From Melampsora larici-populina 98AG31 (lineage: Eukaryota; Basidiomycota; Pucciniomycetes; Pucciniales; Melampsoraceae), in NCBI RefSeq assembly GCF_000204055.1, contig NW_006768823.1, positions 330,429 to 394,428 on the forward strand: a DNA stretch of 64,000 bases, in the 5' to 3' direction. Both the position numbers and the translations under genes were made by a program. Under the pieces are notes generated by a model. The model made no database searches. It worked only from the letters and a program-made list of their open reading frames with translations, and was not told the DNA's origin. Positions 9,253 to 20,570 of this stretch are shown here, in pieces; the first letter of the stretch is position 1; each line of letters opens with the position of its first letter.

Positions 9253-12200
9253 ACCACCCCAGGTAGCCTTGAGGCCCGGAAGGGGAACGCTAGGAAACAT
9301 GGCGAGGGGGCTCTTTCCATTGGGAAGATTAAGCCCCCGCGAGGTGAGTCCGATAAAGCCCCCCACCACATCCTTGATTCAGTTGACAAGCTTAGTTTTT
9401 TGGACAACAGCTTGATACCGTCGGTATGCGCCGCAAAGACCTCCTGGAACGTATCAGCCAAACTTGCGGCCGACGATGTCAAGAATCGACCGGAGAAATC
9501 TGTAGAAGAACTCGTGCCGTCCCAATATCACCGCTATATCAACATGTTCAGAAAGAAAAATTCGATGACATTACCGCCACACCGTCGTTACGATTTCCGA
9601 GTTGACCTTATACCTGGAGCCACCCCACAGGCCAGTAGGATAATCCCTCTGTCACCCGAGGAGGAAACAGCACTCAATACTATGATTGACGAAGGCTTAG
9701 CAAAAGGAACTATTCGACGTACTACTTCTCCTTGGGCGGCCCCCGTGTTGTTCACCGGAAAAAAGGATGGCAACCTTTGTCCGTGCTTTGACTACAGAAA
9801 GTTGAATGCGTTAACGGTTAAGAATAAGTATCCCTTGCCACTAACTATGGAACTAGTGGACAGTTTGAGAGACGCGGAGGACTTTACCTGTTTGGACATG
9901 CGCAATGGCTATAATAACCTGCGTGTCTTTGAAGGTCATGAGAAGAGACTTGCCTTCATATGCAAACGTGGACAATTCGAACCATTAGTAATGCCATTTG
10001 GACCGACGGGGGCACCAGGATACTTTCAATTCTTCATATCCGACATATTCCGTGAGAAAATTGGAAAAGATCTTGCTGCATATCTAGACGACTTACTTAT
10101 ATATACGCCGAAAGGGGTTGACCACGAGAAGGTCGTTGGTGAGGTACTAGAGATCCTACAAGCTCATAACATCTGGTTAAAGCCCGAAAAGTGTAAATTC
10201 TCAAAGAAGGAAATTGATTACCTTGGACTGTTAATATTGAAGAACAAAGTCCGAATGGACCCTCTCAAAGTATCGGCGGTTACTGATTGGCCAAACCCGA
10301 AGAATGTCTCGCAGATCCAACGCTTCCTGGGTTTTGCTAATTTTTACCGACAATTTATCAGCGGATTCTCTAAGATCACAAGACCTCTACGCGATTTGAC
10401 ATGTGCCGACGTACCTTTTGTGTGGACAGATAGACAACAACAAGCGTTTGACATTCTCAAGACGTCTTTCACCACCGCCCCAATCTTGAAGATAGCGAAT
10501 CCCTACAAGGAGTTCATCCTTGAGTGCGACTGCTCTGACTATGCACTGGGAGCCGTGCTATCGCAAAACGATGATGAGGGAGTTCTCCACCCCATTGCCT
10601 TCCTGTCTCGATCGTTAGTCCAGGCCGAGAGGAACTACGAAATATTCGATAAAGAAATGTTAGCAGTTGTGGCAGCCTTCAAAGAGTGGCGCCACTATCT
10701 CGAAGGCAACCCAAACAGACTTGAGGTAACAGTTTACACCGACCACAAGAACTTGGAGACGTTCATGACGACTAAGCAACTCACGCGAAGGCAGGCCCGT
10801 TGGGCTGAAACTCTGGGTTGTTTTGATTTCCACATCAAATTTCGACCCGGCCGTGATTCCACAAAACCAGATGCGCTTTCTCGACGACCAGACCTAGAAC
10901 CTTCAGTAAACGAAAAGTTATCCTTCGGGAGCTTACTCCGACCAGAGAACCTGTCCGAGGAATCATTCATAGCGGAGCTAGACAGTATTGAGGCTTGGTT
11001 CGAAGATGAAACAGTTGAGCATGATGACGTAGAGGCGTGGTTCGAACAGGATATCATTCAGTCTACAATCAAGGATACGGTTGAAATAGATGCATTAGAC
11101 AGATCAGAGAACTTACCAATATGGACCGACGACCAAATCATTGATCAGATTAGAGAAAGTTCGAAAGCCGACTCAAGAATTCAAGGAGTGATGCACGCAT
11201 TAGAAGGACCTACGGTTACCAAACTCGACGATGCACTAGGAGATTATGAGGTGCACGAAGGAGTCCTGTATAATAAAGGTCTGATTGAAGTTCCGGATGA
11301 CAAAAAGTGCAAGTTCGAGATCCTACGAAGTCGGCACGATAGCGTGCTGGCTGGCCACCCAGGGAGAGCTAAGACACTTAGTCTAGTACAGAGGCAATAT
11401 AAATGGAAATCGATGAAAGCTTACGTGAATAATTTTGTAGATGGATGTGGATCTTGTGCTCGCATAAAACCATCAAGTTTGGCGCCATTCGGATCACTCG
11501 ACCCGTTGCCAATCCCGGCCGGACCATGGACTGACATCAGTTACAATGTGATCACGGACTTACCGGTATCGAAAGGAATGAACTGTATATTAACAGTTGT
11601 CGATCGACTCACGAAGATGGGACATTTTATTCCCTGTACTACAGAAATGGACGCAGGAGAGTTAGCGACACTGATGCTAACCCATGTCTGGAAGCTACAC
11701 GGCGCTCCGAAGACCATTGTGTCTGATAGAGGTAGTGTGTTTATAGCAAAACTTACCGAGTCACTGAATAAACAATTAGGTATTGCCTTGCACCCATCGA
11801 CGGCCTTCCACCCTCAAACCGACGGACAAACCGAGATTGTCAATAAGGCAGTGGAGCAATACCTGCGCCACTTCGTGAGCTATTGACTGGACGACTGGAA
11901 CAAACATCTTCCATTAGCTGAGTTTGCATATAATAATGGAACGCACACTGCAACAGGATACTCACCTTTTAAAGCAAACTTAGGGTACGATCTGTCATTT
12001 GGACGGATACCAACAAGAGAAAGATGCATACAGGAAGTGGAGGAACGGCTAAAGAACATAGAAGAAATTCAGAATGAGTTAAAGGAAAACTTAAGACGAG
12101 CTCAAGAGGCAATGAAGAAGACTTACGATGAAGGTAGACGGCCAACACCAGATTGGAACGTGGGTGATGAAGTTTGGCTAAGCTCGAAGCACATCTCAAC

Positions 12201-12615
12201 CACACAACCATCAGCAAAATTGGACCATAGGTGGTTGGGGCCGTTTGGCATAGAGAAGAAAATATCGCCTTCGGCCTACAAACTACGATTACCGTTAACG
12301 ATGAGTAGAGTCCACCCCATGTTCCATGTATCAGTACTACGAAAATGCTCACCAGATTTGATTGAGGAGCGCCAACAGATTGAACCGCAACCCATAGAGA
12401 TCGACGGAGGGGAAGAATGGGAGGTGGAGGCGGTACTGGACAAGAGGCTAAGACGAGGAAAAGCCGAGTATCTTATCAGTTGGAAAGGGTGTAACCAATC
12501 AGAAGACTCATGGGAGCCAGAGATCAATGTCAGCAATGCGAGGGACATGATCGACAACTTTGATTTAAAGTTTCCGAAGGCAGCAGAAGTTCACAGAAGA
12601 ACGAGATGCATGTAA
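9253..12615 (+). pseudogene. Ty3 chromovirus Pol: RT, RNase H, integrase, chromodomain, with one in-frame stop
   Basis: Domains in order: a linker; reverse transcriptase (catalytic YLDD at 10081-10092); RNase H (ECDCSDYALG, TDHKNLE); an integrase HHCC region (SRHDSVLAGHPGRAK ... CGSCARI); the integrase core with Asp 11602-11604, Asp 11725-11727 and Glu 11833-11835; a GPY/F-like module (HRWLGPFGI ... MFHVSVL); and a C-terminal chromodomain (EWEVEAVLDKR ... YLISWKG ... DSWEP). TGA at 11884-11886 follows FVSY, and the frame continues unchanged afterwards. Arginine (CGA) is common there, so one C-to-T change is likely. The 5' side lacks protease and gag because of the inversion. Chromodomains of this class are thought to steer integration toward particular chromatin. 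Confidence 0.93.
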
Positions 12616-12712
12616 GAGGGGTAAAGCTTTTTCCCACCGGGTTTTTTAATGCAAGCCCCGGGGAGGAACGCAGGGCGGCGAACAGGGAGCCTGGGCGTAA
12701 AGGGGGGGATAG
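12616..12712 (+). other. Pol-LTR spacer with polypurine tract
   Basis: A short GC-rich spacer ends in aaagggggggatag directly before the LTR, the expected position of the polypurine tract that primes plus-strand DNA synthesis. Confidence 0.7.
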
Positions 12713-12902
12713 TGTTATGATCCTAGATCATGGTTCACTGAGGTGTCACAACTCGTGACAGAGGAGACACTCGAGCCTACTCTTGTTCAGAGCTTTTCCT
12801 GTATTGCTCTTTCCTCATGCTACAATAATCATACCAACTAGTTAGCACCCTCTCCCTCCGTTGCCTCCACGAAAGACCCCTGAAGCCGGTCATAACAGAG
12901 CG
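12713..12902 (+). repeat. 3' LTR (12713-12897) and 5-bp target duplication gagcg
   Basis: Starts tgttatgatcc, ends ggtcataaca, 185 bp. The following five bases gagcg match the complement of 2581-2585 beyond the other LTR. The LTRs now face in opposite directions although they belong to one insertion. Confidence 0.93.
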
Positions 12903-14516
12903 ATGGCAAGTCGAATCGATTTGCTGTCAAATGAAGTCAATGACTTATACAGATACAAGATATTAGCAGATTGGAGCAGTATATAGAATCAAAGAAAGCT
13001 TGTTTTACCTTATTGAGTTGAGATTCCAGCCACTCATAAACTGGTAAGACTGCATCAATGCTTGTATAAGTTGATTGAGAGAGCATGTTTGTTGCTTTCT
13101 CAAAGGGTTGAAGAAATTGAACAAGACATCCAATGAGTTCCCACTCGGAAGGGCTGAGTGAAAACTTAGTCATTGAGGTGTCCCTTGAGCACTTCAAATC
13201 AATAACATCCTTCAGTTCGAGTGCTCTTTTGAGAGCATTGAGATCCGAATTCCATTGAGTCTCAACATTCCGGATGAGTCCAAGACGGCGACCGATTTCG
13301 GATTCCACAAGGGTTTTGAATTATTTCTTACGCTTTGGAGTTTTCATCACAGCTGTGATGAATGCCATGAGACAAGTCAGGGCTCCAGGAGTATCGACGT
13401 GATCAAACAAATCGTCTTCGAGCACATCAGCGAGGTTGACCAAGGAAGTTTTGCCAAGTTTTTTTGAAAAAACAGCCAAACCAGCCCGAGAAATGAGGTT
13501 AATGACGTGAGCTACACATCCAAGTAAGTTCTGGTCCTTTTGAAAAGATTCGATCTTGCCCGCAATTTCCCGTGCCATAGCTCCGTTTGTTGATGCATTG
13601 TCAGCAGTTATACAGTAGATCTTCTCATCAATCTCAAATTTTTTGAGACACTCCATAAAATATTTTGCAAGGTTAGCACCTGTCTTCGGTCCATCAATCT
13701 CTTGCATTGCTAAGATAACTTCTTGCATCTGATATTGATGATCAATCCAGTGAGCTGTTATTCCTAAGATTGGAAGATTGTTTGAGGATGACAATTCATC
13801 ACAAGTAATGTTGATGGCGAGTGAATCATTCAATACATTTTTGAGAAGAGTACGGCAGACACGGAACTGGGTTTTCACAGCCTCCATCACACAATCGGAA
13901 CCAACAAGGAGGGGAGTAATCTCCGGATTACATATCTTAAGGAGCTGTTTGAACTCAATACGATCCACGACCGTAGCTGGCATCTCGGCGTTGACAATAA
14001 GTTTGACGAGTTGAAACTTGAGAGACTCTCAAGAAAGCTTGGTAAGCTGAAAACCAAGAGAAGAACCATCAATAAAGTTATAAATATTTGATCATCTTGT
14101 GATTAAGGTAAGATACTGACTGTTTCAAGCGTGCCGTTTTGGAAATATGACTTGATTGCACCTTGTTGTGGCTCAGAATCAGGTGTAATCTTGTGTTGAC
14201 GTTCAAGATGTCGGGCTAGAGACTTTGTACTCTGACTTCGGTCAGGAGTCATAGCAACTCCACACACATGGTTGCTTCCTGCTGGTTTGGCCACTTGGCA
14301 GACATACTTGACTGCACCATGAACTGTATCGGTCTTGAAGTATTTCCAAACCCACAACATCTGGTTCTTGGTGACTTTGACAGATGCTGATGAATTTGAA
14401 ACTTGGGTAGATGCGACAAGCTGGGAAGAACTGGAATCTTTCTCAGTGTCAGACAGTATGATTGGACTCTGAGATGATGTGTGAGGCGACGAGCGGCGAG
14501 GGCGTTTTGGTGCCAT
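12903..14516 (-). pseudogene. N-terminal two thirds of hAT transposase (BED finger and core), interrupted
   Basis: Starts at ATG 14516 with a basic Ser-rich leader (MAPKRPRRSS) and a BED-like zinc finger (WVWKYFKTD ... YVCQVAKPAG ... SLARHLERQH). An apparent intron ends near 14050. The core carries the hAT signatures TADNASTNGAMAREI, CVAHVINL and ETQWNSDLNALKRAL. TGA at 14029-14031 and TAA near 13321 break the frame; the first fits CGA to TGA. The gene stops at the gagcg target site where the Ty3 element inserted. The remaining C terminus is at 2586-3206 on the other strand. hAT transposase cuts and pastes the element using its terminal repeats. Confidence 0.85.
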
Positions 14517-14683
14517 TGTTGGCTAATCAAATTGAATTGTGTGGGGCTGAAACGTGCAAAAGCTGGGTATACAGCATGAAAAAAAAAATCTGCTTTTTTC
14601 AGCATAGCTGCGACCACCGGGCCGGGTCGACCCGGCCAAAAAGAATTTGGGCCCCGGGCCAATTTTAAATCTCCGGGCCAGGT

Positions 14684-14707
14684 CCGGGTCGGTGCATTAG
14701 TTATAAT
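14684..14707 (+). repeat. hAT terminal repeat (14684-14699) and 8-bp target duplication gttataat
   Basis: ccgggtcggtgcatta, then gttataat at 14700-14707. Compare 3399-3422. The 8-bp duplication length is diagnostic for the hAT superfamily. Confidence 0.9.
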
Positions 14708-14922
14708 TGTGCTGAAGCACATGCTTTCAGGTGAATATAATTATCTTTGGGAAGAGAAAACATTAGTCTTTTGTTGACTCAAAGATCAGTTATCAGCTGA
14801 AAGATAACTTAACTAACTAAACGTATCATCTATTAAATTGAACCTTTGTTCTAGGTCAGAGTCTTCTTCTTAGAAAAAGTTGTTGGAGGTTGTTATAATT
14901 GTGCTAAAGCGCATGCTTTCAG
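14708..14922 (+). repeat. Tail of copy S (14708-14730) and intronless copy S' (14743-14922)
   Basis: tgtgctgaagcacatgcttt (14708-14727) is the continuation of the interrupted copy S. After 12-15 further bases, S' repeats the whole S sequence in tandem but without the two GT-AG segments present in S. S' ends with tgtgctaaagcgcatgcttt and cag at 14922. A handful of substitutions separate the copies. No frame is open through either. Confidence 0.7.
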
Positions 14923-15377
14923 ATTCTTTGCATAGAACCATGATCAAAGACTTCTAGACATTCTTGATTGTACTCGCAGCTTCAGTTTTAAAACCCTTGC
15001 TAGTTTGAGATTTGGTTGATAACCTCTCTACTGATTGTTCAGGAGTTGGGGCTTGTGGTATCTTTGCCCTCAAGGCCTGTGGTTAAGTTTGGGTAGACAT
15101 TTGGTGATTGTAATAGGTTAGAGGATATAGGAGGGCGGAGAATTTAAAATTTGATTGTCCAAGCTTTCCTTCTCTTGAAGTTTTATTAATTTGTGAATTC
15201 AATGGTGTTTGAATTGTTGTGATGATATGTTATCACAAAAAAAATTGTCCTTTATAAATTTTGCTTATGTTGAGGAAATTTTTTTTTCCCATCTTTTCTT
15301 GGTACCCTTTTCCCGGGTATCAAGTCTTCTCAACACATCTGGTCCTTGTTCCTTTTTCATGGAACTACACAGGTCCC
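14923..15377. other. No gene seen
   Basis: Mixed-composition sequence following the S' copy, without coding signal. A short tgtgatgatatgttatcaca palindrome-like stretch occurs near 15219. Confidence 0.5.
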
Positions 15378-15916
15378 GTAACCTGTTAAGGCCCTCTTGG
15401 CAAGCAAGCCTGCAAGAGAGGGACTTATTGGTTATGCACCATATTTGGCATGTGAGCAAAGAACTTTTGGCTGTGGAGTTTTTCAGCCCACCATAACTTC
15501 TTACCCTACAAATAGAAGCCTTTAGACCAAAGAAAGGTCCACTTTGCCCACTCAACCTACATGCAGAAAGGCTTGAAAAGTGGGTTCACATGTAAGATTT
15601 CAGCCTGCCTGGTGTGCACTTTTGACAGGTTGGCCAGCTTTTTCAGAAATCTTGGTTTTTTTGCTAACTTCAGTCTTCCATTGCTCTACAATCATTGCAT
15701 CCAATACATAGCTAAATACATGAATTTATGCTGATTGAGCAGGAAGACAAGACCTCTCTTTGGTCTGAAGGCTGTCTATTTGTAATGTAAGAATTTATGG
15801 CGGGTTGAAATGAACTCCCCAGCCAAGAGTTTCTTGCTCATGCGTCAAATTTGGTGGATAACCCACAAGTCCCTCTCTCACAGGCTTGCTTGTCAAGAGG
15901 AACTTTGTTAGGTTAG
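15378..15916. repeat. Fold-back element, family shared with 53.5-54.4 kb
   Basis: Arms at about 15378-15540 and 15751-15916 are imperfect reverse complements. Each arm carries a CCCTCTTG...CAAGAGAGGGAC sub-palindrome followed by an ATTTGG and CTTTTGGCTG block. The same arm architecture occurs at 53628-53830 and 54110-54340, so this is a dispersed family of nonautonomous fold-back elements. Confidence 0.75.
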
Positions 15917-16192
15917 ACAGGTGCCATTGTTCCTTTGGGCACCTGTGTAAGGTAAGCTCTACAGAACACAAGAATCAGATTATGTGATGGCCAGAGGTAG
16001 CGGAACTTAAATGTTTGTTCAATGGATCAGTGAAAGCCAATTGTGTAGCATCTCAAGCCCATCAGACAATTTCACCATACCCAAATTTGCTACTTTAATA
16101 AGAAAGAGAAGGTGGGATGTACAACAAGTTATTTTGAAATTCAAGAGCACGTCTGGAGTGACCACTTTTAATCGCAGCGACCAAAGGTTTCA

Positions 16193-18210
16193 TCAAGCCT
16201 GTGCTTCAATACCACCATCACCTAAAAAGACAAAAACAAAACAAAAATAAGTCTATGAATGTGAATTCGGTAATCGAAAACTTAGACTGACCTGCTTCAC
16301 GCTTCTTGAGCACGATTTCACCTCCAACGGCTCGGCGCCAGACGTCCTTTACGTCGTCGGTGACAGTTCTGTCGACGAGAAGCAAGGTTAGGTTGATCTA
16401 TACAAAGATGGATGATAAAGCACCTGACTCTCATGAAAACTCACTCGAAATGGCTCGTGGCATCATACGACCGAGTAATAAAAACATTGTTCTGTTGACC
16501 GGAAGCAGCAGGAACGTAGATCGGACTGACGGTTACAAATCTGATGGCAAACGATGAACGTGAGCAGTGGTCTCGTTTTCTCACCATGCATATATGGAAA
16601 ATGAAATGACTCACTTGTCATGGATAGGGCCCAAAAGTTTGTAAGCTGGTTCCAGTTCTAGTTCAGGGGTAGAGGTCTCAACGATTGTAGAGACGATAGC
16701 CACGTAGTAATCCTTAGCGCAAACATTATGGGTCGAAGAGATAGCGGCAATATAGATGTCTGAATAGTCGAGAAATAAATGAACGCCGTGTTCAGTGCAG
16801 GGGGAGTGGTCTGAACATTTCACATACCGTGTTTACGACCGATCTGAGCTTGTGGAACGACGAGTTGGAGAGAATCACTCTCGTCTGTGTTGGGGATAGG
16901 GTGCTTCAAAAGGCAAATGGATCGGACCACCTTGCCTTCTTCCATGACCTGCTCGGTTTTACCGTTAAGGAAATAACTAGGATCACCAATGACCTTCTTG
17001 GCCTTCACTGTCTCTTCCCCACTCCTCACACCGCAAACCTTTCCATCAGCGTCATAAACAATCTCATCAATTGGCTTATCCAACATGTAAGTTCCACCGT
17101 AGATGGCGGACAACCGCGCAAAACCTTGAGGTAATTCGCCTAAACCATAGAGAGGGTAGATGAAAGGGGACTTTCCGTGACGAGTGACGGAGGTTGTGTA
17201 AAGCATGATTCGATCGTAAGTATCTCTTGCTGGTTTGGTCTTGTACGAGTCTTCCGAGTGGAGGGCCATAGCATGACCGATGAAGTCCACTGTAGCAGGC
17301 TCGAGAGAAAATTTGGCAAAAACATCCTGCATGGATGTCTTGTCAAGATCAATACCTAGAAGAACAACTTATCTACATCAGTCTGGTATTTATAAAAAAG
17401 CCTGCCAGTAGACTATGCTTACCGCTGTGAGTGGAAGGGTCGTTGGGTTTGTAGTTTGCTACCCACTCGAAAAACTTTTTGGCCCTCCTCTTCTCAAAAA
17501 TGCCCATCAAGGGAGATGTGATGGCTTCGACTTCAGTAGAAGGAACCTTTGCTACCTTTCCGGCTGCCAATACATAGGAGCCGGCGATCTGCGTGTTGTG
17601 GTATGACAATGACGTCAGTTCATGATGGATGTGACCAAAATGTGAAAGGTACTTACCTGCTTGAACTCGAGGTAGCGAGTGACATCGGTATGTGCTAGGA
17701 TATTGGTGAGCTCACCGTTGAACATCATGAACTGCAATCATCGGAAAGATCAGACAGTCAATGCTTGTTACTTGGTGCCCAGGTGATACAAGCAAGAATA
17801 AATGATTAACCTTAGGGATCAAGTCAATGGCCCAATCACGGTCTCTCCCCAACTCTTTGGGAGGTTCTTGACCAGGCCTGAACTTGCGGTAGAGCTGGGT
17901 GAGATTGAGCGAGGCAGATTCCGCGCCGTAATAGTCATTTCTGGGATGATGCGAAGTCGGAAGTTAATGATCGATCAAGGAGCCAGTTAAGTCACCCTGG
18001 AAAGAATGTATACCTGTCCATATGGAGGACCTTCTTCCCATCTACAGATAGTAGACCAGACAAGATACATTCAGTTAAACCCGTACCAAGGACGATGTAG
18101 TCATACCTGTGTCATTATAATGGAGATCAAGAATCACGTCGTCAACAGGCTATTTCAAGATGAAGAAAGATTGAGCATTGGGAATGGTAATGTGCGCACT
18201 CTTCATCCAT
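16193..18210 (-). CDS. GDI1: Rab GDP dissociation inhibitor, ten exons, 449 aa
   Basis: Exons on the minus strand: 18210-18200, 18106-18014, 17940-17811, 17731-17657, 17588-17423, 17355-16828, 16759-16615, 16540-16445, 16368-16292, 16221-16193. All junctions are GT-AG and the sum is 1350 nt, giving 449 residues, the usual GDI length. The protein begins [19 protein letters not shown], the GDI/REP nucleotide-fold motif, followed by [11 protein letters not shown] and TRYLEFKQI. Later come [20 protein letters not shown] and, in the C-terminal half, [12 protein letters not shown] extracts prenylated Rab GTPases in the GDP state from membranes and recycles them for vesicle transport. The first coding exon is only 11 nt; it was chosen because it supplies MDEE in frame. 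No broken motif was seen, so the gene looks functional. Confidence 0.95.
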
Positions 18211-19069
18211 GTTGTGTTGTCTTGATCTGAGTAGGAATAATGAGATGATGTAATGGCTTTCTCTGATGGTCGATAGTTTTGTAATTTGAAGTCTGATGCT
18301 GCTGAATGACGATGATGAAACTGAAGGAGCTTCTCAATCGGATCGGTCACCTCGAATACCGAGATGGATCCCCGCGAACGGACTTTGGTTCAATCGAATG
18401 GGACCGATCAATGCCGTCATTCACATTGTCAACTTTCTGAGCCATTGGATTCCAAATGATATTTCCTGATATTTCAAATCTGCAAGTCGAGAGTCTGAGA
18501 CCTCCAACTAGTCAGTACATGGCTATCTCATGAAGGCAAATGACAAACGTTCATTTTGATTGATATTTGACGATTCCAGTCATCTCCTACCACCTCAATA
18601 GAATTCGAATGACACGATCGGACACCAAGATATCGTATATACATCAAAGACACAAAACATTCTGTAAAAATATTTGTTCACGGTGTTGCTCACACTTTTT
18701 GCAATCCTTCACACTTGTGAAATACATTATGATTTATATTATCAATCTTATCACTATACCTGGCTTCCTATATCTTGTTATGAAGCCATCAAGATTCACA
18801 ATTTATATGTATATGCTGAGCTAGAGTCCTATTGTCTTTTGATGATCAATGACAACGTGATCACCAAGATGATCACTCAAAATTCATTTTCTGAATCATA
18901 TATGATCTTTTTAGCATCGATATGAGCCTGAATGCAGCTTCACAAGTTGGTTTTTGAAAATAATCTGAATCTCAATACTTATATAAAACAAGCTTTGTCC
19001 TTTTTACAAAAAAATCTGATTTCTTTCACAGTCAAAGATACCCTAAATGAGAGACGTGTTACTTTCACT
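18211..19069. other. Intergenic, upstream of GDI1
   Basis: AT-rich sequence between the GDI1 start and the end of the neighbouring proline-rich gene. No further gene was recognised; short open frames near 18567-18925 have no coding character. Confidence 0.5.
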
Positions 19070-20570
19070 CTACTTACAACCACCGAGCTCAAGCTGGATA
19101 AAACCGGTATGCATCCAAGATGAATTAAAGGAGAGTACTCCATCCCATAAGGAGGGATGTTGCCAAGATTGTGACTGTGAGCAATAATGGATGTGTAGCT
19201 AAGGAAGACCGTGAAGCCTTTTGTCGTGGGAAAACGGATTGAAGAGTCAGATACTTTCTCTTGTGAGAGTCAGTCAAACAGAAAGCTACTTACATCGCTC
19301 GTAGGATCATCAATGGAAGGATCTACATCATCAGGTGGTTTGAAATCACTTTCAACTGGAGGTTCAGGAGTGTTTGATGGTGTTGATGGGCTTTCTTTGG
19401 GTGGTTGAATATCTGGCTTGTCTCCACTACTGACTTCTGGAGCCTGAGGGTAGCCTCCTGGTTCTTGACCGCTACTCACAACTGGTGGATCCCCACTGCT
19501 CACTTTTGGTTCATCACCTTTTGGACTTTCAATACTTGGTGGTGGTTCATCTTTCTTTGGTGGTTCTCCACTGCTGATACCGGGTGGTGGATCATCTTGC
19601 TTTGGCGGTTCTCCACTGCTGATACTTGGTGGTGGATCAGCTTGTGGACTTGTAGGAGTTGGTGGTCCTCCTGGGCTGGGTTCACATCCGCTACTGATGG
19701 GTGGTTTGTCTCCTTTGTGTTTCTTTCCTTCTTCTGGACAAGGTTTCTTTTCGGGTGGTTTATCACCTTGTGGACTTGGTTGATTTGGTGGTGGTCCTGG
19801 GCTTGGTTCACCACCGCTGCTCACTTTTGGTGGACCACTTTCTGGGGCTTTTGGAGGAGGACTGGGTGGTTTGTTTTCTTTTATTGGCTCATATCCACTG
19901 CTGATTGGGGGAGGCTCCTTTTCCGGAGTTGATGGTACCCCACCACTGCTGACAGGTGGTGGTGCGCTAGGTGGCACTGGTGCTCCAGGGGTCGGAGAAG
20001 TTATGCTTGGTTCATCACCGCTACTGATTGGTGGAGTTTCTTCTTGAGGTTTGTCATCTTTTTTAAGTTTCTTTTGTTCTTCTGGACAAGGTTCCTTTCC
20101 TGGTGGTTTATCACCACTACTGATAGGAGGAGGACCTCCATCACCGCTACTGATCTTTGGTTCTTCTGGTTCTTTTGGCTTCTCAGGTGGTAAACCTTTG
20201 TCAGTAGAAGGGTATGATGGATCTCCAGGACAGATACATCCCTAATTTTGGGCAGATGGATATTTAATGTTAGCATTTTGAAGACTTTCTTCCCCTGTTC
20301 TTGAGTAAAGTCAATCGTCCCTACCTGAGCAGTCATGCTGCCGGACATGGAGCCAGATGATTTTGCGGTCATGCTGGTTTTGATGGAAGCCGATTTAGAA
20401 TCTCCTGAGCCTTCTCCCAACGCGGATGGCGACGTACTCGCTAGCAAAGGGACTTCTCCTGACATAGGCTTGGTATCCATGTTACCGGATGGAGGTTGAG
20501 ATATGGTATGATTCACATGCGAGCTTAGATACACTAAGAGTGATCCTATCTTGATAAACTTCTGGTTCAT
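19070..20570 (-). CDS. Secreted proline-rich protein with SSG repeats, 432 aa
   Basis: Three exons: 20570-20325, 20241-19294 and 19174-19070, in phase throughout. It starts MNQKFIKIGSLLVYLSS, a basic then hydrophobic stretch compatible with a signal peptide. A Ser/Gly/Met-rich segment with GSMSGSMTAQ follows, then CICPGDPSYPS. The rest is a long low-complexity region with about a dozen copies of a PPxISSGxxP motif (ISSGDKP, VSSGGEP, ISSGCEP and so on), including the similar blocks KEPCPEEQKK and KKPCPEEGKK. It ends in a short exon with SQSWQHPSLWDG. The acceptor of exon 3 is ambiguous (two AGs in one frame), and the final gtaagt could also be another donor. No enzymatic domain is visible. A cell-wall or matrix protein is plausible from composition only. 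Confidence 0.65.

Noticed and set aside
19405..19932. 175-codon Trp/Phe-rich plus-strand frame
   Set aside because: Antisense shadow of the SSG-repeat coding exon.
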